From contig CM032807.1 of the NCBI GenBank assembly GCA_019155185.1, positions 552,001-616,000 on the forward strand: DNA of 64,000 bases, read 5' to 3'. How positions within the stretch are numbered: position 1 is the stretch's first letter; every line of letters starts with the position of its first letter. Under the pieces are notes generated by a model. The model had not been told where the DNA came from. It saw nothing but the letters and a program-made list of their open reading frames with translations, and did not search any database. This document shows, piece by piece, positions 1-14,790 of the stretch. The position numbers and the translations under genes are program-made. This DNA comes from Beaufortia kweichowensis. Lineage: Eukaryota; Chordata; Actinopteri; Cypriniformes; Gastromyzontidae.

Positions 1-2060
1 GTTATCGAGCGCTTTTCTAACATGCTCGCAGTTTCCAAGCAACTTGACTTTCCAAAGCGAAAGCCTCTGCCAGCCAGCAGGAAAAGAGAGAAAAACGACA
101 GACTAAGAGGCATCTAAAGTTAAATTTAAAGATGTGTTTCTTTTGGACGCCCGTCTGTGAAGCCATAAACCAAGGGAGACATTTTCATACTCCACATTTT
201 TCATGGTTGCGTTCAGAGTTTCCTCCCTTCCTCCTGCTCCACCTTGGCTTTGGTTACCTACTGCCGTACTGGCTACAGACCACAGGCGACGGGGCATCAG
301 CGCCTCGTGAAAAACCCAGCGGTGATCTCCGCCCGCCCTCTTTGGACGGGGTCCGGTTGTCCTTGGCCGGCTCTCGGACCGGAGGCCGATCCTCAGAGAC
401 TTTACCGCTCGGCTTCACGCTACTGAAAAATGCTTTCAACACCGGCGTGATTTGAGACTAATGCCTTGTGCTGCACTTAAGTCCAGTCGCCGAGCGTTAC
501 TGGTGCTAATCTAAAGACTCCCGGGCCGATGGGCGAATAAATGGACCGCTGGGCGTTTTTCTGCCAACTCTGTGGCACGTTTGGGTTGTAGCTGGTTATT
601 AATTAGCGCTAAGTGTTCCTCTGGTGAAGATTTATCACGTGTTTAAAAACATTTATACTGGTTATTATAACCCAGTTCAGCTTGCAATGATATAAAAAAA
701 CAAAGACAGAGACACAAATTACTGTCATCAAAGGTGGAACAAAGAGGATATTTAGCCGAGTTAAACATCATGGAGACGCCCGTGGCTTTTGAATTTATGA
801 GCTGTTTCCAGTTAATGGTTTCAGTCCTATGAATGGTAAAACCTTGAACACACGTACAGTATAAAACAACTGAACTACAGCACATTATATCATTAATCCC
901 ACAGGAGCGTCACAACACCCGTTTATTTCAACATTTACTCTGTACGTGAACTCACAATCATCAAATGTCAACAAGCTTTCCAGAAAAATCACCCTTATTT
1001 AACAAGGTAAATCACACGAACATGTCTGACTCATGTTTCACCCCAAAACTAGACTAAATAAACTAGTTGCCTGAAGGAAATGAAGACATATTTTTATGAC
1101 CATTAAGACCGTTTTCAGTGTGGCATTATTAACTCACATTATCACAATGCAAACATATTAAAAAAGAAAAGTATCGCATATATTATTGAACGGAATGATG
1201 TTGAAAAACAACCTTAATGGTCTTACAACAAACGTTTTGGGTGAAAGTGTGTTTTTCTGAAGCTTGAGGATTTGAGGAAGGGCCTAAAACACAAAACAAC
1301 AACAGCATAAGAAATACATTATTCTTTTTATCCATTTGACTGAACCTCATTCAATTTAATAATGGAGATGCACAAACTCTATTCTGTAGAAGGACACGAG
1401 TGAACTCGACACGACACGTGAAAACAACTTGACTGAATCACCTGTGATTAACTACTATCTAGAAATAGCAAAAAGACCACTTAGAAACCACTGAAAAGAC
1501 CTTGACAAATGCATAGCAACACCTGGGCAACCAGTTTACAGTGTTTTCATGGCAAATTATTCATGTCAAGCATTATACATATTTATAATCTGCTTCAAAT
1601 ACTATAAAATTAATATATTCTGTCTTCATTAAAAACACGTCCAACAGTGAATCTTGTTAAAAAGCTGTAAACTAACAGCAGCATTTATTTAGTTAGTCAG
1701 CTGGATGTCGTTCAGCAGAATAATGTCAGTGTTTGTGAGATATGATTTGTTTATGTAAGAGGACGTTTAAATCATCTGTAATGGAGTTTTTAGTGTGGAT
1801 GGACCACCCTGAGTTTCTCTGCTCTCCTCTTTAATGGACTCATTTCTCATGAACATAACGATAATGAGCTCATTATCTCTCTCTCTTTATCCCTGACACT
1901 GACAGAGCATGAGGAGGAGAGAGAGACCGATGAAGAGAGAGAGAGACAGACGTGTGTTTATAGCTCTGCTTGTTAAAGCAGGAGAGAAGACAAACACGAC
2001 ACGAGCCCAGAGTTTGTTTTCTTTGTGTTCCAAAGCAAACACAAAAGATTACAGGAGACA
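1..2060. other. Intergenic DNA, no gene; GC-richer island at 1-600
   Basis: No exon or RNA gene is recognisable here. Bases 1-600 are more GC-balanced and non-repetitive than the AT-rich sequence that follows, and contain a TTAATTAGCGC stretch near 598-608 that includes a homeodomain-type TAATTA core. The open frames at 132-455 and 254-442 show no splice structure, signal or domain, and overlap one another on both strands, as expected by chance. The rest is AT-rich single-copy-looking sequence. The island could be a conserved non-coding element of the dusp10 gene desert, but this is inference without an alignment. Confidence 0.5.
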
Positions 2061-2061
2061 A

Positions 2062-2065
<4 letters not shown>

Positions 2066-2106
<41 letters not shown>

Positions 2107-2269
2107 GGGAGGGAGAGGAGAGGAGGGAGGAGGGAGAGGAGAGAGAGGGAGAGAGGAGAGAGAGGGGAGGGAGGGAGGAGAGAGGGAGGGAGAGGGAGAG
2201 GAGAGGAGGGAGGGAGGAGAGGAGAGGGAGAGAGGAGGAGAGGAGAGGAGAGGAGAGAGAGAGAGGAGG

Positions 2270-2311
<42 letters not shown>

Positions 2312-2367
2312 AGGAGAGGAGAGGAGGGAGGAGAGAGGGAGAGAGAGAGGAGAGAGAGGAGAGAGGA

Positions 2368-2410
<43 letters not shown>

Positions 2411-2417
2411 AGGAGAG

Positions 2418-2451
<34 letters not shown>

Positions 2452-2556
2452 GAGAGAGAGGAGAGAGGGAGGAGAGGAGAGGGAGGGAGAGGGAGAGGGA
2501 GAGGGAGAGAGAGAGAGAGAGGGAGAGAGGGAGAGAGAGAGAGAGAGAGAGAGAGA
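2066..2556. repeat. GA/GGGAGA purine-rich microsatellite
   Basis: About 490 bases of almost pure purine on the plus strand, made of GA dinucleotides interspersed with GGGA and GGA variants. The mixture of variants shows an old, partly degenerate array rather than a pure dinucleotide run. It produces long low-complexity frames on both strands (Glu/Arg-rich on plus, Ser/Leu-rich on minus) that are not genes. Such mirror-like polypurine tracts can form triplex DNA. Confidence 0.97.
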
Positions 2557-5091
2557 ATAAACTTGTGTTTTAGAAGTAAAACAATTGTTAAACACGTGAA
2601 GTGTATGGAGGTGTAAAGAGTTGTTTGGGTTGATGTTAAATTGAGTGATCATTTCAGTGAATTATGTTAATATAACGTCTAACAGACGTGCTGGCATGCG
2701 TTGCCGCTGGTTACCACAGAAACTCTCATCCAAACACAAGGAAAAGAAGGTGAGCGATTTTTAGAAAGTGTTTTGGTTTCACATCTCTTCACAGATTCCT
2801 CATTTGTCAGACTGTAACAGAAGCGTGTCAGACGCTGTGAGCTCTGATGACAGTTACTAGCGTTCATGTCACAATCTGAACCTGAATCTGATGAGACTGA
2901 ATTTATAACATAATCTCTGTGTGTGTGTGCAGGGGTCAAAGTTCAATTCCTCCAAGGCTTTATTCAGGATTCTTGTGTGAATGAATGATTATAAAACTAC
3001 ACACTGAGATTTGATGAGCTCAAACAGCAGAACCCTAAACTGAGACTCTTCATTACATGTTTAATGAACATCAGCCGGGTAACATGTTTTACATTTTTCT
3101 TTTCCACATAAAGGGTTTGTGATCATTTTAACATGCTTTAAAAAAATCATTAAAAAATCCTTTCAGCATTTATTCAACACAAAAGACATTTTGCAGAATG
3201 TTGATAATCAAACAACACTGACCCTCATTGACTTTCATTATATGAACACAAAACCACATTTCTCACACCATCTTCTTTTGTGTTACACTGAAGAATAAGT
3301 CACATACAGGTTTATAAAGCACATGAGAGGGAATAAATGATAAGGTTTAGGTAAAATGTAAAGGTTTAATGAAAATAAAGCATTTGCTGTCAAATAAACA
3401 ACTGGACATCCTTTATCTCTCTCTCTCCCTATGCTTTATCTCTCTCTATCACACTCCTCCAACACATGTTTGAGTTTAGAAGCATGACATCTATCAGCTA
3501 ATCATTACAACCTCAGGTCCTGACCCGACACACTCCTGCACTGAAAACCACCCGCACGACTCTTTGATTGAAACTGCAGGAAACACAGAGAGGAAACCAT
3601 CATCTACAAGACGTCTCAAGTGCCACTTCAGCGTATTTATTTGGACAGGCGGAATATTTGGGTGGAATTTCCCCACAAATGGTGTGTTAACCGGCAGATG
3701 AAGATCCACTGAAGATCTGGAGACGGATCAGGTCTCTGAACATCTCGTGACCCGACAGACACGCAAACATAAACATCACTCCCATTGTGTCTGGAGTCGA
3801 ACTTTATCTGTGTCCTGAGGGTTTTAGCAGGACCCGCACAAAGCCTATAATAACACAGTGTTTGACACGATCACACCCTCGTAAAGGTGCTGCTGTGATC
3901 GATCACTCGCTCTGACAACATCTGCTTTCCTTCAGGTCCTGGACCTTGATGCAGTCTGACAATGAGACCGCTGGCGTCACCCTTTGACTCTTCACTATTA
4001 CTATTGCTCATATATTCTTAAAAATACATTTATCACAGTCATGACATAGAAGAACCATTCTGTCAAAGGTATTTAAAAGAATCATGTTTTTACCATTTAT
4101 TGTCTAAAGGACCAACACAAAGAACCTTTTGTGAAACAGAAAGATTCTGCAGATGTTCTATGACATTATGAAGCATCTTCATATTAGAGAAGTGCATAAC
4201 ACACTTATGGTTTGATGGAAACCCCATATGAATATCTGAATATTCATGATAAAAACACATTATTGCTTATAGAAAACACCATATTAATGCCTAAAAATAT
4301 GCATCAATTCCACTAAAAACACTAAAAGTCTTTTCTCCACCTGTTTTATAAAAACCAGTAAAAGGTTAAAATGCACAACACAAATGCTGTATTCATAAGC
4401 AAAAAGTCTTTTACACATTACTGTTGATCTCTGACCTGACAGTCATCATATTGACCTCAGACCTCACGCTTTATTATCTAACACACATGTGTGTCATTGG
4501 CCTTGCGTGTGAAACTCACAATGTTTAACGTTTAGCCACACAACGGTCTGATAATATAAAGAGGAAGCAAACCAGTGATCACATTTAATCTGACCGCTGC
4601 TCCTTCATTCCTCAACCACTAACACCGCTTCATCTGCAATGAAATCTGACTTTTCTCTTTTAGCTGCACAATACAACATGATTTTCATTCATTCAAACAG
4701 TTTACTCCTGACTATTAAACATATTTCTGTGTGTCATTCTCTCTGAACTCACAAACATAAAGTCACACTATATTAATAAACACTAGCATATACTGTACAA
4801 TATAACTTATAATCAAACATTTCTTGAACTATGTTTATAATTCCAGGCTTAGGTTTAGTCCCAGATTAAAATACAGAGCTTTCACTGACAGATGAAATAT
4901 AGTCGTGTCGTTGCTTTGTTTCAAGATGTACAGATGTCTCAACAATGTTTTTAAAAACAATGTTTTCAAGGCTTGTTCACAAAAGCTCCTTACATGAACT
5001 ACTTTAACTAAGACATACTCCTGACAATACTATTATTAATACATGACATATACCTAAAACATACTTAAACTTGAAGCATAATTAATAAAAT
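2557..5091. other. Intergenic DNA with dispersed repeats, no gene
   Basis: No coding exon seen. It includes part of a cyprinid-type foldback repeat (3150-3370) and a fragment of another dispersed family near 4055-4180. The latter carries the AGAACCTTTTGTG and GAACCATTCTGT words that recur near 7305-7440, 10340-10490, 42100-42170 and 45590-45680. The remainder is AT-rich and unremarkable. Confidence 0.5.
3150..3370. repeat. Foldback-type dispersed element, copy 1
   Basis: Shares ordered words with 15780-15940 and 28378-28612: an ACTGA(T/C)CCTCATTGA block, then TATGAACACAAAACCAC, then TTTGTGTTACACTGAAGAA, then CATACAGGTTTATAAA. It ends in a motif (CACATGAGAGG) that is an inverted counterpart of the start of the full copies. 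From general knowledge this resembles an abundant palindromic DNA-transposon-derived repeat of cyprinid genomes. I do not assign a family name. Confidence 0.7.
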
Positions 5092-5442
<351 letters not shown>

Positions 5443-8060
5443 CTGTTGTATCATCTATATATTTAAAACATCTGTCCAAAAAAGTGTTCAAGGCTTCTGC
5501 AAAATCTGGCTGCTATAACATAAACAGAAATGTTTTAAATGAAGATAACATTAAATATGGAGCAAGAGACGGGCAGCAAAGGTAGTTTACATTCTTAGCC
5601 GAGTCGTCTTGATAACCGGCCAAGAGAAATATGAAACATTTCAAATGTGTGCATTAAAATAATTTATTGGGCTCCTACTAAGCTCAAGTGTTGTCCCGTT
5701 TTTTGGGGGCCAGAGACAAATGTCGAACCCCGCCTGCAGAGCGGATGGGAGTAAGAAATCACCTACAGTCGCTAATGGCTTAAAACAACACTATATTTAC
5801 TGACTAATAAGCGCTCGGCGTTCCAGGCCGTCCCCTCCCTCTGAATGGGATTTGGGACCTCCGACGAAAAAGCCCACTTGATTTACGTCAGGTTTTTTAG
5901 GAACGCTTTCATTGGAAGAGAGGGAGGAGAGGAAACAAAGAGCACAGAGATTTCATAACTCTCTGTATATGTCTGGAAGTCTTCCACACATTCCCGTTTT
6001 TAACCAATTTATGTCCAAACAGAATGACCCTGGAATTAATGAGGCTCTCGCCTCGGTCTCCAGCACCGCCGAGGTCAAGTAAATCATCCTCTACGGCTCC
6101 AATCTTCCTCTGCGTTCTCCCTCTCTCGCTCGCATTCTGCGATAACAGACAGACGTGGACCCTGAGAAATCCCACCTCATTGACACGTTCTGTCTATCCA
6201 ACGGTGCATATTTCACTGCGAGTGCACCAGGCGCTGTAAACGGGCTTTTAAGGGAGTTTTCGGCCGGTGATGTATGAGTAAAGGCTCGGCGTGGAGGTTA
6301 AAGGTCACCGTGTTAGCTTCACATTGCTGCATGACTTGTTGATGTTATACACATTTTTCTCTCCGGAGGCTTCCCGGGTTTTCCCCTTCCCGTTCCGTTC
6401 GGAGTTTTATCCGTGTGATTTAGCCGCTCTGGTTCCTATTGAATTAACATTTTGGAGAAATAATTGCTAAATCATCCAGGGCACATTTATAAGCGTAACA
6501 TTATGACATCATGGACAGTAATGCCTAATAGAACGTCACCTCACTCATAACCACAAGAAATAAATCACAGCACAGATTTTACACAGCATATGGGTGCCGT
6601 CAGCACGTCTAAAAACTCTTTACATTTCGTTTATTCCAGTGATAGTGTTTTACAATCAAGAGGAAAAGAATGACTACATTTCCCTGCAGGACTTTTCAGG
6701 TTAATACAGGCCGACTAGCAGCTATTAGTGCTTCATTTACATCTGAACACCTGGAATACATGACACATACAGTATAATGTTTAAAGAAACACTTTTAATC
6801 ATCTCATGAATGAATGGATTTAATAGCCTTCCATCAGAAATGCCAACATTACAAACTCTGATCATACTGTTGTCATGGCAATAAAATATCATTCACTAGT
6901 ATTTATTACAACAGTAACATTGTAACATTTCTTGCTATTGTTATTAAAAATGTTTCATTAATTATCAATAAAAATATTACAAAATATTTTTTTATTAATA
7001 CACATTTTATATACCATTTTATGATGATAAAAAATAAATATATTTTAATTGATATTTGTTATGTTTTTATGAATAAATATTATTCAGTATTACTAATATT
7101 AATATATTCAATATGTGAATATTATTAATAAACTATTCAAGAATTATACATAATAATTAATAATACGATATTCTAAATAATATTTTTATATTTATATTAT
7201 TTCATGAATATTATATTTTAATTAATAGTTTTATATTTATAATAAAGTTATATAATATAGTATAATATATATAATATGTAGTATTAAAATCCAGTATACC
7301 ATTCACAAAAGGTTCTTTGTAGGGAACGTACTTTAGACTGTAAAAAGGTAAAAAAAGAAATGGTGCTTTTAAGAACCTTTGAGAGAAGGAAAGAACCTTC
7401 GGCAAGAATGGACATCACAATCAAGAACCTTTTAATGCAACTTTATTATTAAGAGTGTAAGCTAATTATCTCATATTATAATTGATCAGGTACACATGGA
7501 ATAATTCTCAAGACTAAATCTTAAATCTGGTTTTGTTATATATAAAAATTTATAATAAGAATTTATAGAACAGCCTGAAATACTAAAGTATGTCATGTCA
7601 CTGATATCATCATATTTTAGCCAAAACTTCACTGTATTCATTTATAGATTTAATAAATTTTTGGTCTGATACGTCCCCCGTTCCAGCTAATACTTAACTT
7701 TGTTATAAGATTATTCTCAGAGTAACGGTTAAGTTGATTTATGGATTAGTCCTCCTGACAGTTGTCTGTATAAATCTGTTCTGTCTGCAATTACAGCCAT
7801 TACATACTTCAGCCACTTTAAAATAAACTACAGCATGATGTCAGCCGGCCGTTCTGAGATTAAGCAGCGATGCAAACTTCTTGGAGCATGTTTCCAAGGG
7901 AACACCTTGATGGCTATAATTACTGTCATCTTCTGAGAGTGATGAGAGACACCAGAGGTCCAAATAAAACCTAAAATGCTTTCGATATAATAGATGGCTA
8001 TCTCTTTGTTTAGAAATTCCACAGACCATCTGCTGCACGTCTAGGGACCAGCAAAGACAC

Positions 8061-8062
<2 letters not shown>
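5443..8062. other. Intergenic DNA: GC-richer island then AT-rich zone
   Basis: Bases 5690-6470 are GC-balanced, non-repetitive and rich in CpG compared with their surroundings, and are a candidate conserved non-coding element. Bases 6895-7265 are an extreme AT-rich zone of TATA/ATAA words. A fragment of the GAACCTTT-type dispersed repeat lies at 7305-7460. No exon is supported; open frames at 5909-6239 overlap each other on both strands and lack splice or domain evidence. Confidence 0.45.
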
Positions 8063-8508
<446 letters not shown>

Positions 8509-11500
8509 GGAGGGGCAGCAGCGTCCAGGCCTGTGGTTTATTGAAGGAACATCACGTATGTTTAAGTATTACTGGGATTCTTGGAGTTCACTTTGATGAC
8601 TCGCCTGTGCCAGTTAAATACGACTCATCCAAAGCTTTTGTTTATGAAAGCTGGAGGACGTTGTTGGCGTGCCCGCCGAAGGCATCGGTCCTCTAATGCT
8701 TCTACTGCCTAAAATGGAACGGACGAAAGCCACCAGAGGCCTGACGGGTGTAAAAACATGACGAGGAAGACTCTAGAAAGCAGAATCCTCACGGGAGGGA
8801 TCAAATAGCAATTAAGAAACTTCAAAGACCATGCAGACCGCTAGAGTTTTTCACGAGCTAATATATGACACTCGTAAGTAACGTTAAAAGATATTTACAA
8901 TGATCATTTCTTCTGGGGTTAACTATATACGTTTCGGCCGAGAGATTTACCTGACAGAGCTTTGGAAGGATTTGAAAAACCTCCATCTATATCTATGATA
9001 GTTTTGGCATGTGAATACAGGAAAATCTGGGGTGGCATGATAGATCCCTCATTTTGTGGCCCAAACCACGATTTGATGTTGCCTTTCATGAGAGTTTCTA
9101 TTTCAGGCTCTTCTGCCCACACCGGGTGATTCGCCTGTGGAAATATATTGCTTTTCTTTACATCGAACAGCACTTACAACCCATGTTTTCACATTACAAA
9201 GACATTAGGATTTAAAACGGGACCAAAATGTAACTATTGCTCTTCACATGACAGGTGGCTGGAGGGCTTGATGGCATCATCCAAAACCAAAAGCTGTTAC
9301 AGAGCTAGAGATAGATAAAATACAGTTTGCTGAAAGATCTAATAATGATTTATGCACAATAAGACTTGTGTTTAAGTGTAAAGGGTTAATTTTAAGATCA
9401 CATCACATTACACACATCATCCAGTTTAACTGCCAAACAAAACACTGAAGAATGAGCCGTTTGCGGCGCTACAAGAAACTTTGTGCCAAACTTATACCAG
9501 GCCCTGTGGTACGCTTCTTATTCCAGGCCCCAGCGTTGCCATCCAACAACGGCTTTGTCTGACTACAAAAAATTATTACTCACATAATCTACACCACCGA
9601 GTGAGGATTTTCCATTTCTCACAGCAGAAAACATTCATGTTGCGCTCAAATGAAATGGCGAAGGAGAAAATACAGCCACGAGAAAAGCCATCGCTGTGCA
9701 TCATCCCTCTTTCAACACGAGAAGAGACGCAAGGATCCCCTATCGATCTCTTTTATTTCAGAACACGTGTCAGCGAGTGAAGTGCTCATTCAGAGATTTA
9801 GAACGGCCTGGTAACAGCACAACTGCTGAGACAAAAAGGCCATTCAAAACCACAGGTATGATTTATGAACGGGGACTAGAGACCAGCGCAAAATTAATTG
9901 TAGGAAATGCAAGAGGAGGCCAGAGATACGTCCAAGATATACTTTCGCTGGCTCCTGGACCTATGGAAAGCCTGGGTGGCCCTTATGACCGCTTCCTTTG
10001 GTTTTCCATGGTAATGTCATTGATTCGGTCTCATCGCGAGAGATCGGGTTGATTTTTTACTCTGGCGAACTCCACAACAGCTTATGTGCTGGTGGTTAAT
10101 GGTTTCCAATGTGATGTTTATTCTGGTCTCAGAAGCAAATCAAGTCTTGAATTGGTTTTGCATGGCTTTCAAAGCCACATGAGACATTATTCTGACTAAC
10201 ACTTGATAGTTTATCATGACTGGTGAAGAATATGGATCATTTCACATTCACTCGATAGGCGTGACACTGTTCTCCATATCTGCTGATGAAAGATAAACTA
10301 TCATGTGCAAAAACATCTCAAACACTTCAAATAAAGGTGCTTCATGATGCAATAGAAGAACCATTTTTGGCAAAATGCGTCTTTCTGTTTCACAAAAGGT
10401 TATTTGTTGTAGAAAAAAGTATAAAAGATATGATTCTCTAAGGGTTCTCTAAGGAACCTTTGACTAAATGGTTCTTCTGTGGCATCGCTGCATAGATCAC
10501 TTTTATTTTTGTGTGTGAGACTGAACAGTATCTGTATGTTTAATATAATACAGAATGATCCTGCTGAAAACACAACAGCCTGAACCAGCTGCTATAAATT
10601 CTGAGCCGTGTTGCCAAATAGATTTTCAAGTAAAGTTAAAAACAATGAATGCTTTGTATTTCACTAAATTTAACATGTGAAACGAATTTTCATTTATATT
10701 CATCAAAAACATAATTTAATCCATCCAATTTAATAATTTTGTACTAAAATAATTTAAAACATTAAATACTTTTTGCATAAGTCATGCCAACATGTTTTAC
10801 ATGTCCAATGATTTTCTTCAAAATAAGTTAAGTTCTTTCAACAGCAACCGGTCATTGATGTAAAATACTAAAATAAGTCATAAAGCCATTTTGATTATAC
10901 TTCAAATTTAAACAGTGTGAACATTTATAAACCGAAGGTTTCTGCATGACATCCCAATCCCCATTACACATGTACTTACAGCACCTTTAAGCTCATCCAG
11001 ACTGGACAAATATAAGAGTTTAGAATGGATGTTAAATCACCAGTTCATATTTCTGGTGAAGACACCCCGCAGATGTCACTCCGGCCCTGGCACCATTCTG
11101 AAAGCCTCATGTTTTGTGAAATAACAGAGGATGTAAGGCCCATTACTCTATATTTGTAATATTGTAAAGAGGTAAGTGGAAGCCAGTGGAACATTTTGTA
11201 AATCTCGAGTCACCCCAAACCGCCGCGTGGACGATAAATGCGCCGGGCTCTCCAACAGGATATCCCCTTAGACTCGCTCACCGCAGCCGTGATGAGAATA
11301 ACAGAGCGGGCATTATTTTTCCTCAACAGTTCGAGAAGGTGATAAAGGGCTCTGAAATCCTCTCGCAGGGTGTAGCGCTACACACACATTCATTCACATC
11401 CACGAAAACCTTACCAAAGATTTCTGCCTCCAACTTTAAGCCGTTTGCAACCATTAAGCGTAAAGTTAAGCATTTAACACCCTATGAAACCTGGATTTTA

Positions 11501-13410
11501 ATATTCCAAAAACCCACAATTTCAAATATTCAAGCCACAGTGTTTATGGTTTATGTCATTTCTAACATTATTCACAGATTAGTTCAAATGTTGTTGTAGT
11601 TTGTACATGCCGAAACTCGAGTAACAGACGTGTTTCCTTTGAGATTAGATCTTGGGTTTTCCATAATCCTCATATAGGAGATTCATTACAACAGGAAGTT
11701 GTTCTTCTTTTTAAGTGCAGTCACTTCAAAATATTTGTTTTCTTTGCGTATTCTTTACGGCTCTGATCTCATTTTACTGGCGCTTGAAGCACAAATACAC
11801 TTTTTACATTTCAAGTCTGATGTAAAAACCCTCATAAACGATAATTTTACCTGTGGGATGCCAGATTGTTTTTCCCTCTTGGCAGGACCACGTATGAAAT
11901 ATTTGGCAAGCCATCTGCTAAAATTATTACTAGACGTGGCTTCCTTTGAAAAAGAGCCTGTTGCACAAAACGCTGTTTGTCAGCGGATGCTTTGCTCATT
12001 TGCTGAAAGGATCTTCAGTCATCTGTGGGACATTATGAACAATTTGAACTGTTAAATGTAAAATCTGAAGACATATGGCAACTCTTCAGCAGGACCTGAA
12101 TATCAATGGCTGTCAAATAGTTTGTTTATGCATTTGAGACCATAGTACTTGTTTTGTGTATTTTCTGCTATTTCAACGAGCGAATGCCAATAACATCCTT
12201 TGTGCAATTCATTATCATGACAAAGCATTTCAATATTTCTTATTAATATTCAGTCCAAATCTTTCTTTCAGTTTGCCACGGTGTCTTATGTTTCTTCATG
12301 ATCTACTGTAGCTCGGTGTCCAGCTTGAAAAGATTTCATCAACCAGAAAATGCTATTTGCAAACTTCCAATTTCATATAATAAACAAAATATATGACATC
12401 ATATTCATTTATTTACATGTCAGTCACCTCATGAAAAAATATTGGATCGGAGCAGAAAATAATTTAATTTGCATAATTAAAAATGAAACAATCTTTTAAA
12501 ACATTTGTGGTTCATGACTGAATATGTTAATAGAGTGCTAACAATTTCTTAACACCGACATAAACACTTCCTCTATCCGTGTCCACAAAAACAAACAGTT
12601 AATGACAGCGTGTGTGATAATCACTCGATGTGCAAAGACACAGATAAAGAGAAACAGGAAGATGAAACAATGTGTCATTTCCAGAATAGGGAAGTTCATT
12701 TGCCACAATGGTATTAATACAGTTACTTGGAGAAAAGTTAGAACAATCACTGCGGTTTTTCTAATCAAAGAACAAAACGGCACAAAAATGACACATTCAA
12801 ATGCATTATTTGAGAAGTGTCTGTCACTGTGTAAGACATAGAAAATCATGGACATGTGTTGATAATTCATTCCACATCAGAGACTATATAACACAAAAAC
12901 ATGTTACCTGATGTTCAGGCAATTTAGAGAAGTTACAACCACTTTCACACAGTAAGAAACCAAAGTAGATGTACACATAGACAGCTGCCTACTCTAAAAT
13001 GAGCAGTTTCACTTCTGTTTAAGACACCTCCAATACGTTGCAACATCTTTGGCTGGCCGTTGAAATGTTTAGATCATATCGTAAGAATTACAACACTCAA
13101 ATACAAGCTGCATTTATCATGTACTGTCATTGTAGTCTGGGCAAGATCTAGTGGTTTTTCGTTTGAAAGCCATTTTATAAATGCGTAGAAATGTGTGTGA
13201 TGTTGTTCATGTGAACTAAACGTTACAACACGTACTGTAGAGTTTGCACAAGCGTATATTTCTTTTGTTTTCCTCCTCATCAGAGTCATTAACACCTGAC
13301 ACTCATCATTATGTTAATTATGTATAATCATGATTATACAGGGCTCAATGTGAGACGTTTGTAACAGGAAACAATCGGCCAATACAATACAATGTTTCGG
13401 TATATGAGGT
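8509..13410. other. Intergenic DNA, no gene; several GC-balanced islands
   Basis: No exon is supported. GC-balanced, non-repetitive blocks lie at about 8510-9300, 9480-10080 and 11170-12060. The last contains two consecutive plus-strand open frames (11186-11599 and 11699-12055) longer than most in the region, but they lack recognisable domains and clear flanking splice sites. A GAACC/AAGGTT dispersed-repeat fragment lies near 10330-10490. The rest is AT-rich. These islands are plausible conserved non-coding elements (inference). Confidence 0.45.
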
Positions 13411-13495
13411 TAGATTTACATTTATGCATTTGGACACTTTTATTCAGAATCAAACCCATGACCTTGGCGTTGCTGGCACCATGCTGAGCTACAGA
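13411..13495 (-). mobile_element. Short tRNA-derived SINE
   Basis: Read on the minus strand, the element starts with GTAGCTCAGCATGG, which fits a polymerase III box A. It continues to GGGTTTGATTC, which fits box B, and then runs directly into a tail of the form AATAAAAGTGTCC...AAATGTAAAT. The same tail type is present at 22031-22081, 58843-58895 and, inverted, 40430-40470. Head and tail together are typical of small tRNA-derived SINEs in teleosts. It is not a tRNA gene: the cloverleaf is incomplete and the tail is fused to the head. Confidence 0.75.
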
Positions 13496-14576
13496 GAATC
13501 TCTAGATGAATCTCTCTTATTCTTAGTTTAAAAATGATATACTGATTTTGAAATAGGACTAATAGTACATAATAGTTAATCAAATCTAATAGTTAATAAA
13601 ATCCTCTGTTACTTTCTGCAGCTCTGATTGGCTGTTTCATGACGTAGCAACGGTGACGTCTGAGCAGAAGAGTATAAAACATCCGCCAGTGATTTACCTG
13701 TGTAGTATAAATATATACATATGTCCACACATAAACTATACATTTTATATGCATATGTATATATGACCAGATGTATAAAATAATAATCTACACGTTTAGA
13801 AGTCAATCATTAAAACGTGAAGAATCAGGCTGTTCATTCTGCGCATGCGCGTGACTTCTGTCGCTGTTTTACTAGAGGTTTACATCAAATCAAACTCTTT
13901 TTATCTTAAACTTTATAGTGGATAACATTACGGTAGTGAACCATGCTTTTGAACATATCGCACATGCAAATATAATCTTTCTTTGCTTGAGTTAAACCTT
14001 TTCATAAATATAGAAAATATAATACATAATGATTTCTCTTACCTCACAAGGTTCCTGTAGTGACAAGAGGAATCTGTTGTAATGTTGTACATGTCCAGTT
14101 GTTTCTTGACTTGAAATGTGAATAAACTGCAGTTGTGTCCACCTGCCCAATTACTCACGTGATATGTGTGATCAAATGTTCACGTCACATCATAATTACC
14201 GTCATTTCTGTGTCGTATATGTCTTTCGTTTTCATTCACATTAATTGGTGTAAGATCTGAGTCTATAATGTCATAATATTACAAAATAAGACTATATTAT
14301 ATAACTATATTTTTCCGACATTTGGAGCGTTTTCCGCATGACGTCACTGTGGCCAGGTGGTTCAAGTTGAGGCTCCGAGTTGTAATTACGAGTTTGACGC
14401 GCTTTTACAAGTCAGAATCTCATAAATACGGTAATTACGTTCATATTTACAAGCATCAACTTCCTGTAAACAGGCGCATGTGCAGTGCAGGTTCTCAATA
14501 ACCATTCTTTAAATTTGCATTTATCAGATGGTTTAATCCAACGTGTTGATCTACGCCAAGTTTACCATGAAAAAAA

Positions 14577-14790
14577 TTAAAAATCATTATACTGACGTCA
14601 ATATTTGCTGCTTTAAATCCTCATGTGAGGTTTCTCTCAAAGCATTTGATTGTGTTTAAATCATGATTTTTCATAGTCAGATAAAGTGCTGTTTTCATTC
14701 ATAACAGTTCATATTCCTCATAAATGAACACATGAAAAATAAATGATTAATTTATGTTCTTTAAAGAGTCATCTCTTCTCCATTTGTTGC
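14577..14790 (+). repeat. Dispersed element family A, partial copy
   Basis: Shares a series of words with 30250-30650, 35180-35470 and 49965-50235: CCTCATGTGAGG, TCTCTCAAAG, AAATCATGATTTTTCATAG, CAGATAAAGTGCTGTTTTCA, CATATTCCTCATAAATGA and AAAGAGTCATCTCTTC, always in the same order. The copy stops after the last word, so it is the first half of the element. No coding capacity is seen, which points to a non-autonomous element. Confidence 0.75.

Noticed and set aside
1873..2652. Long Ser/Leu-rich and Glu/Arg-rich open frames (up to 259 codons) on both strands
   Set aside because: They are translations of the GA/CT microsatellite; no splice sites, no complexity, both strands equally open.
9481..10052. 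Two overlapping plus-strand frames of 99 and 118 codons
   Set aside because: Different frames overlap each other, neither has a recognisable motif, and no splice context is seen.
13411..13495. Possible tRNA gene on the minus strand
   Set aside because: Box A- and B-like words are present but no full cloverleaf, and the sequence runs into a SINE tail; called as a SINE.
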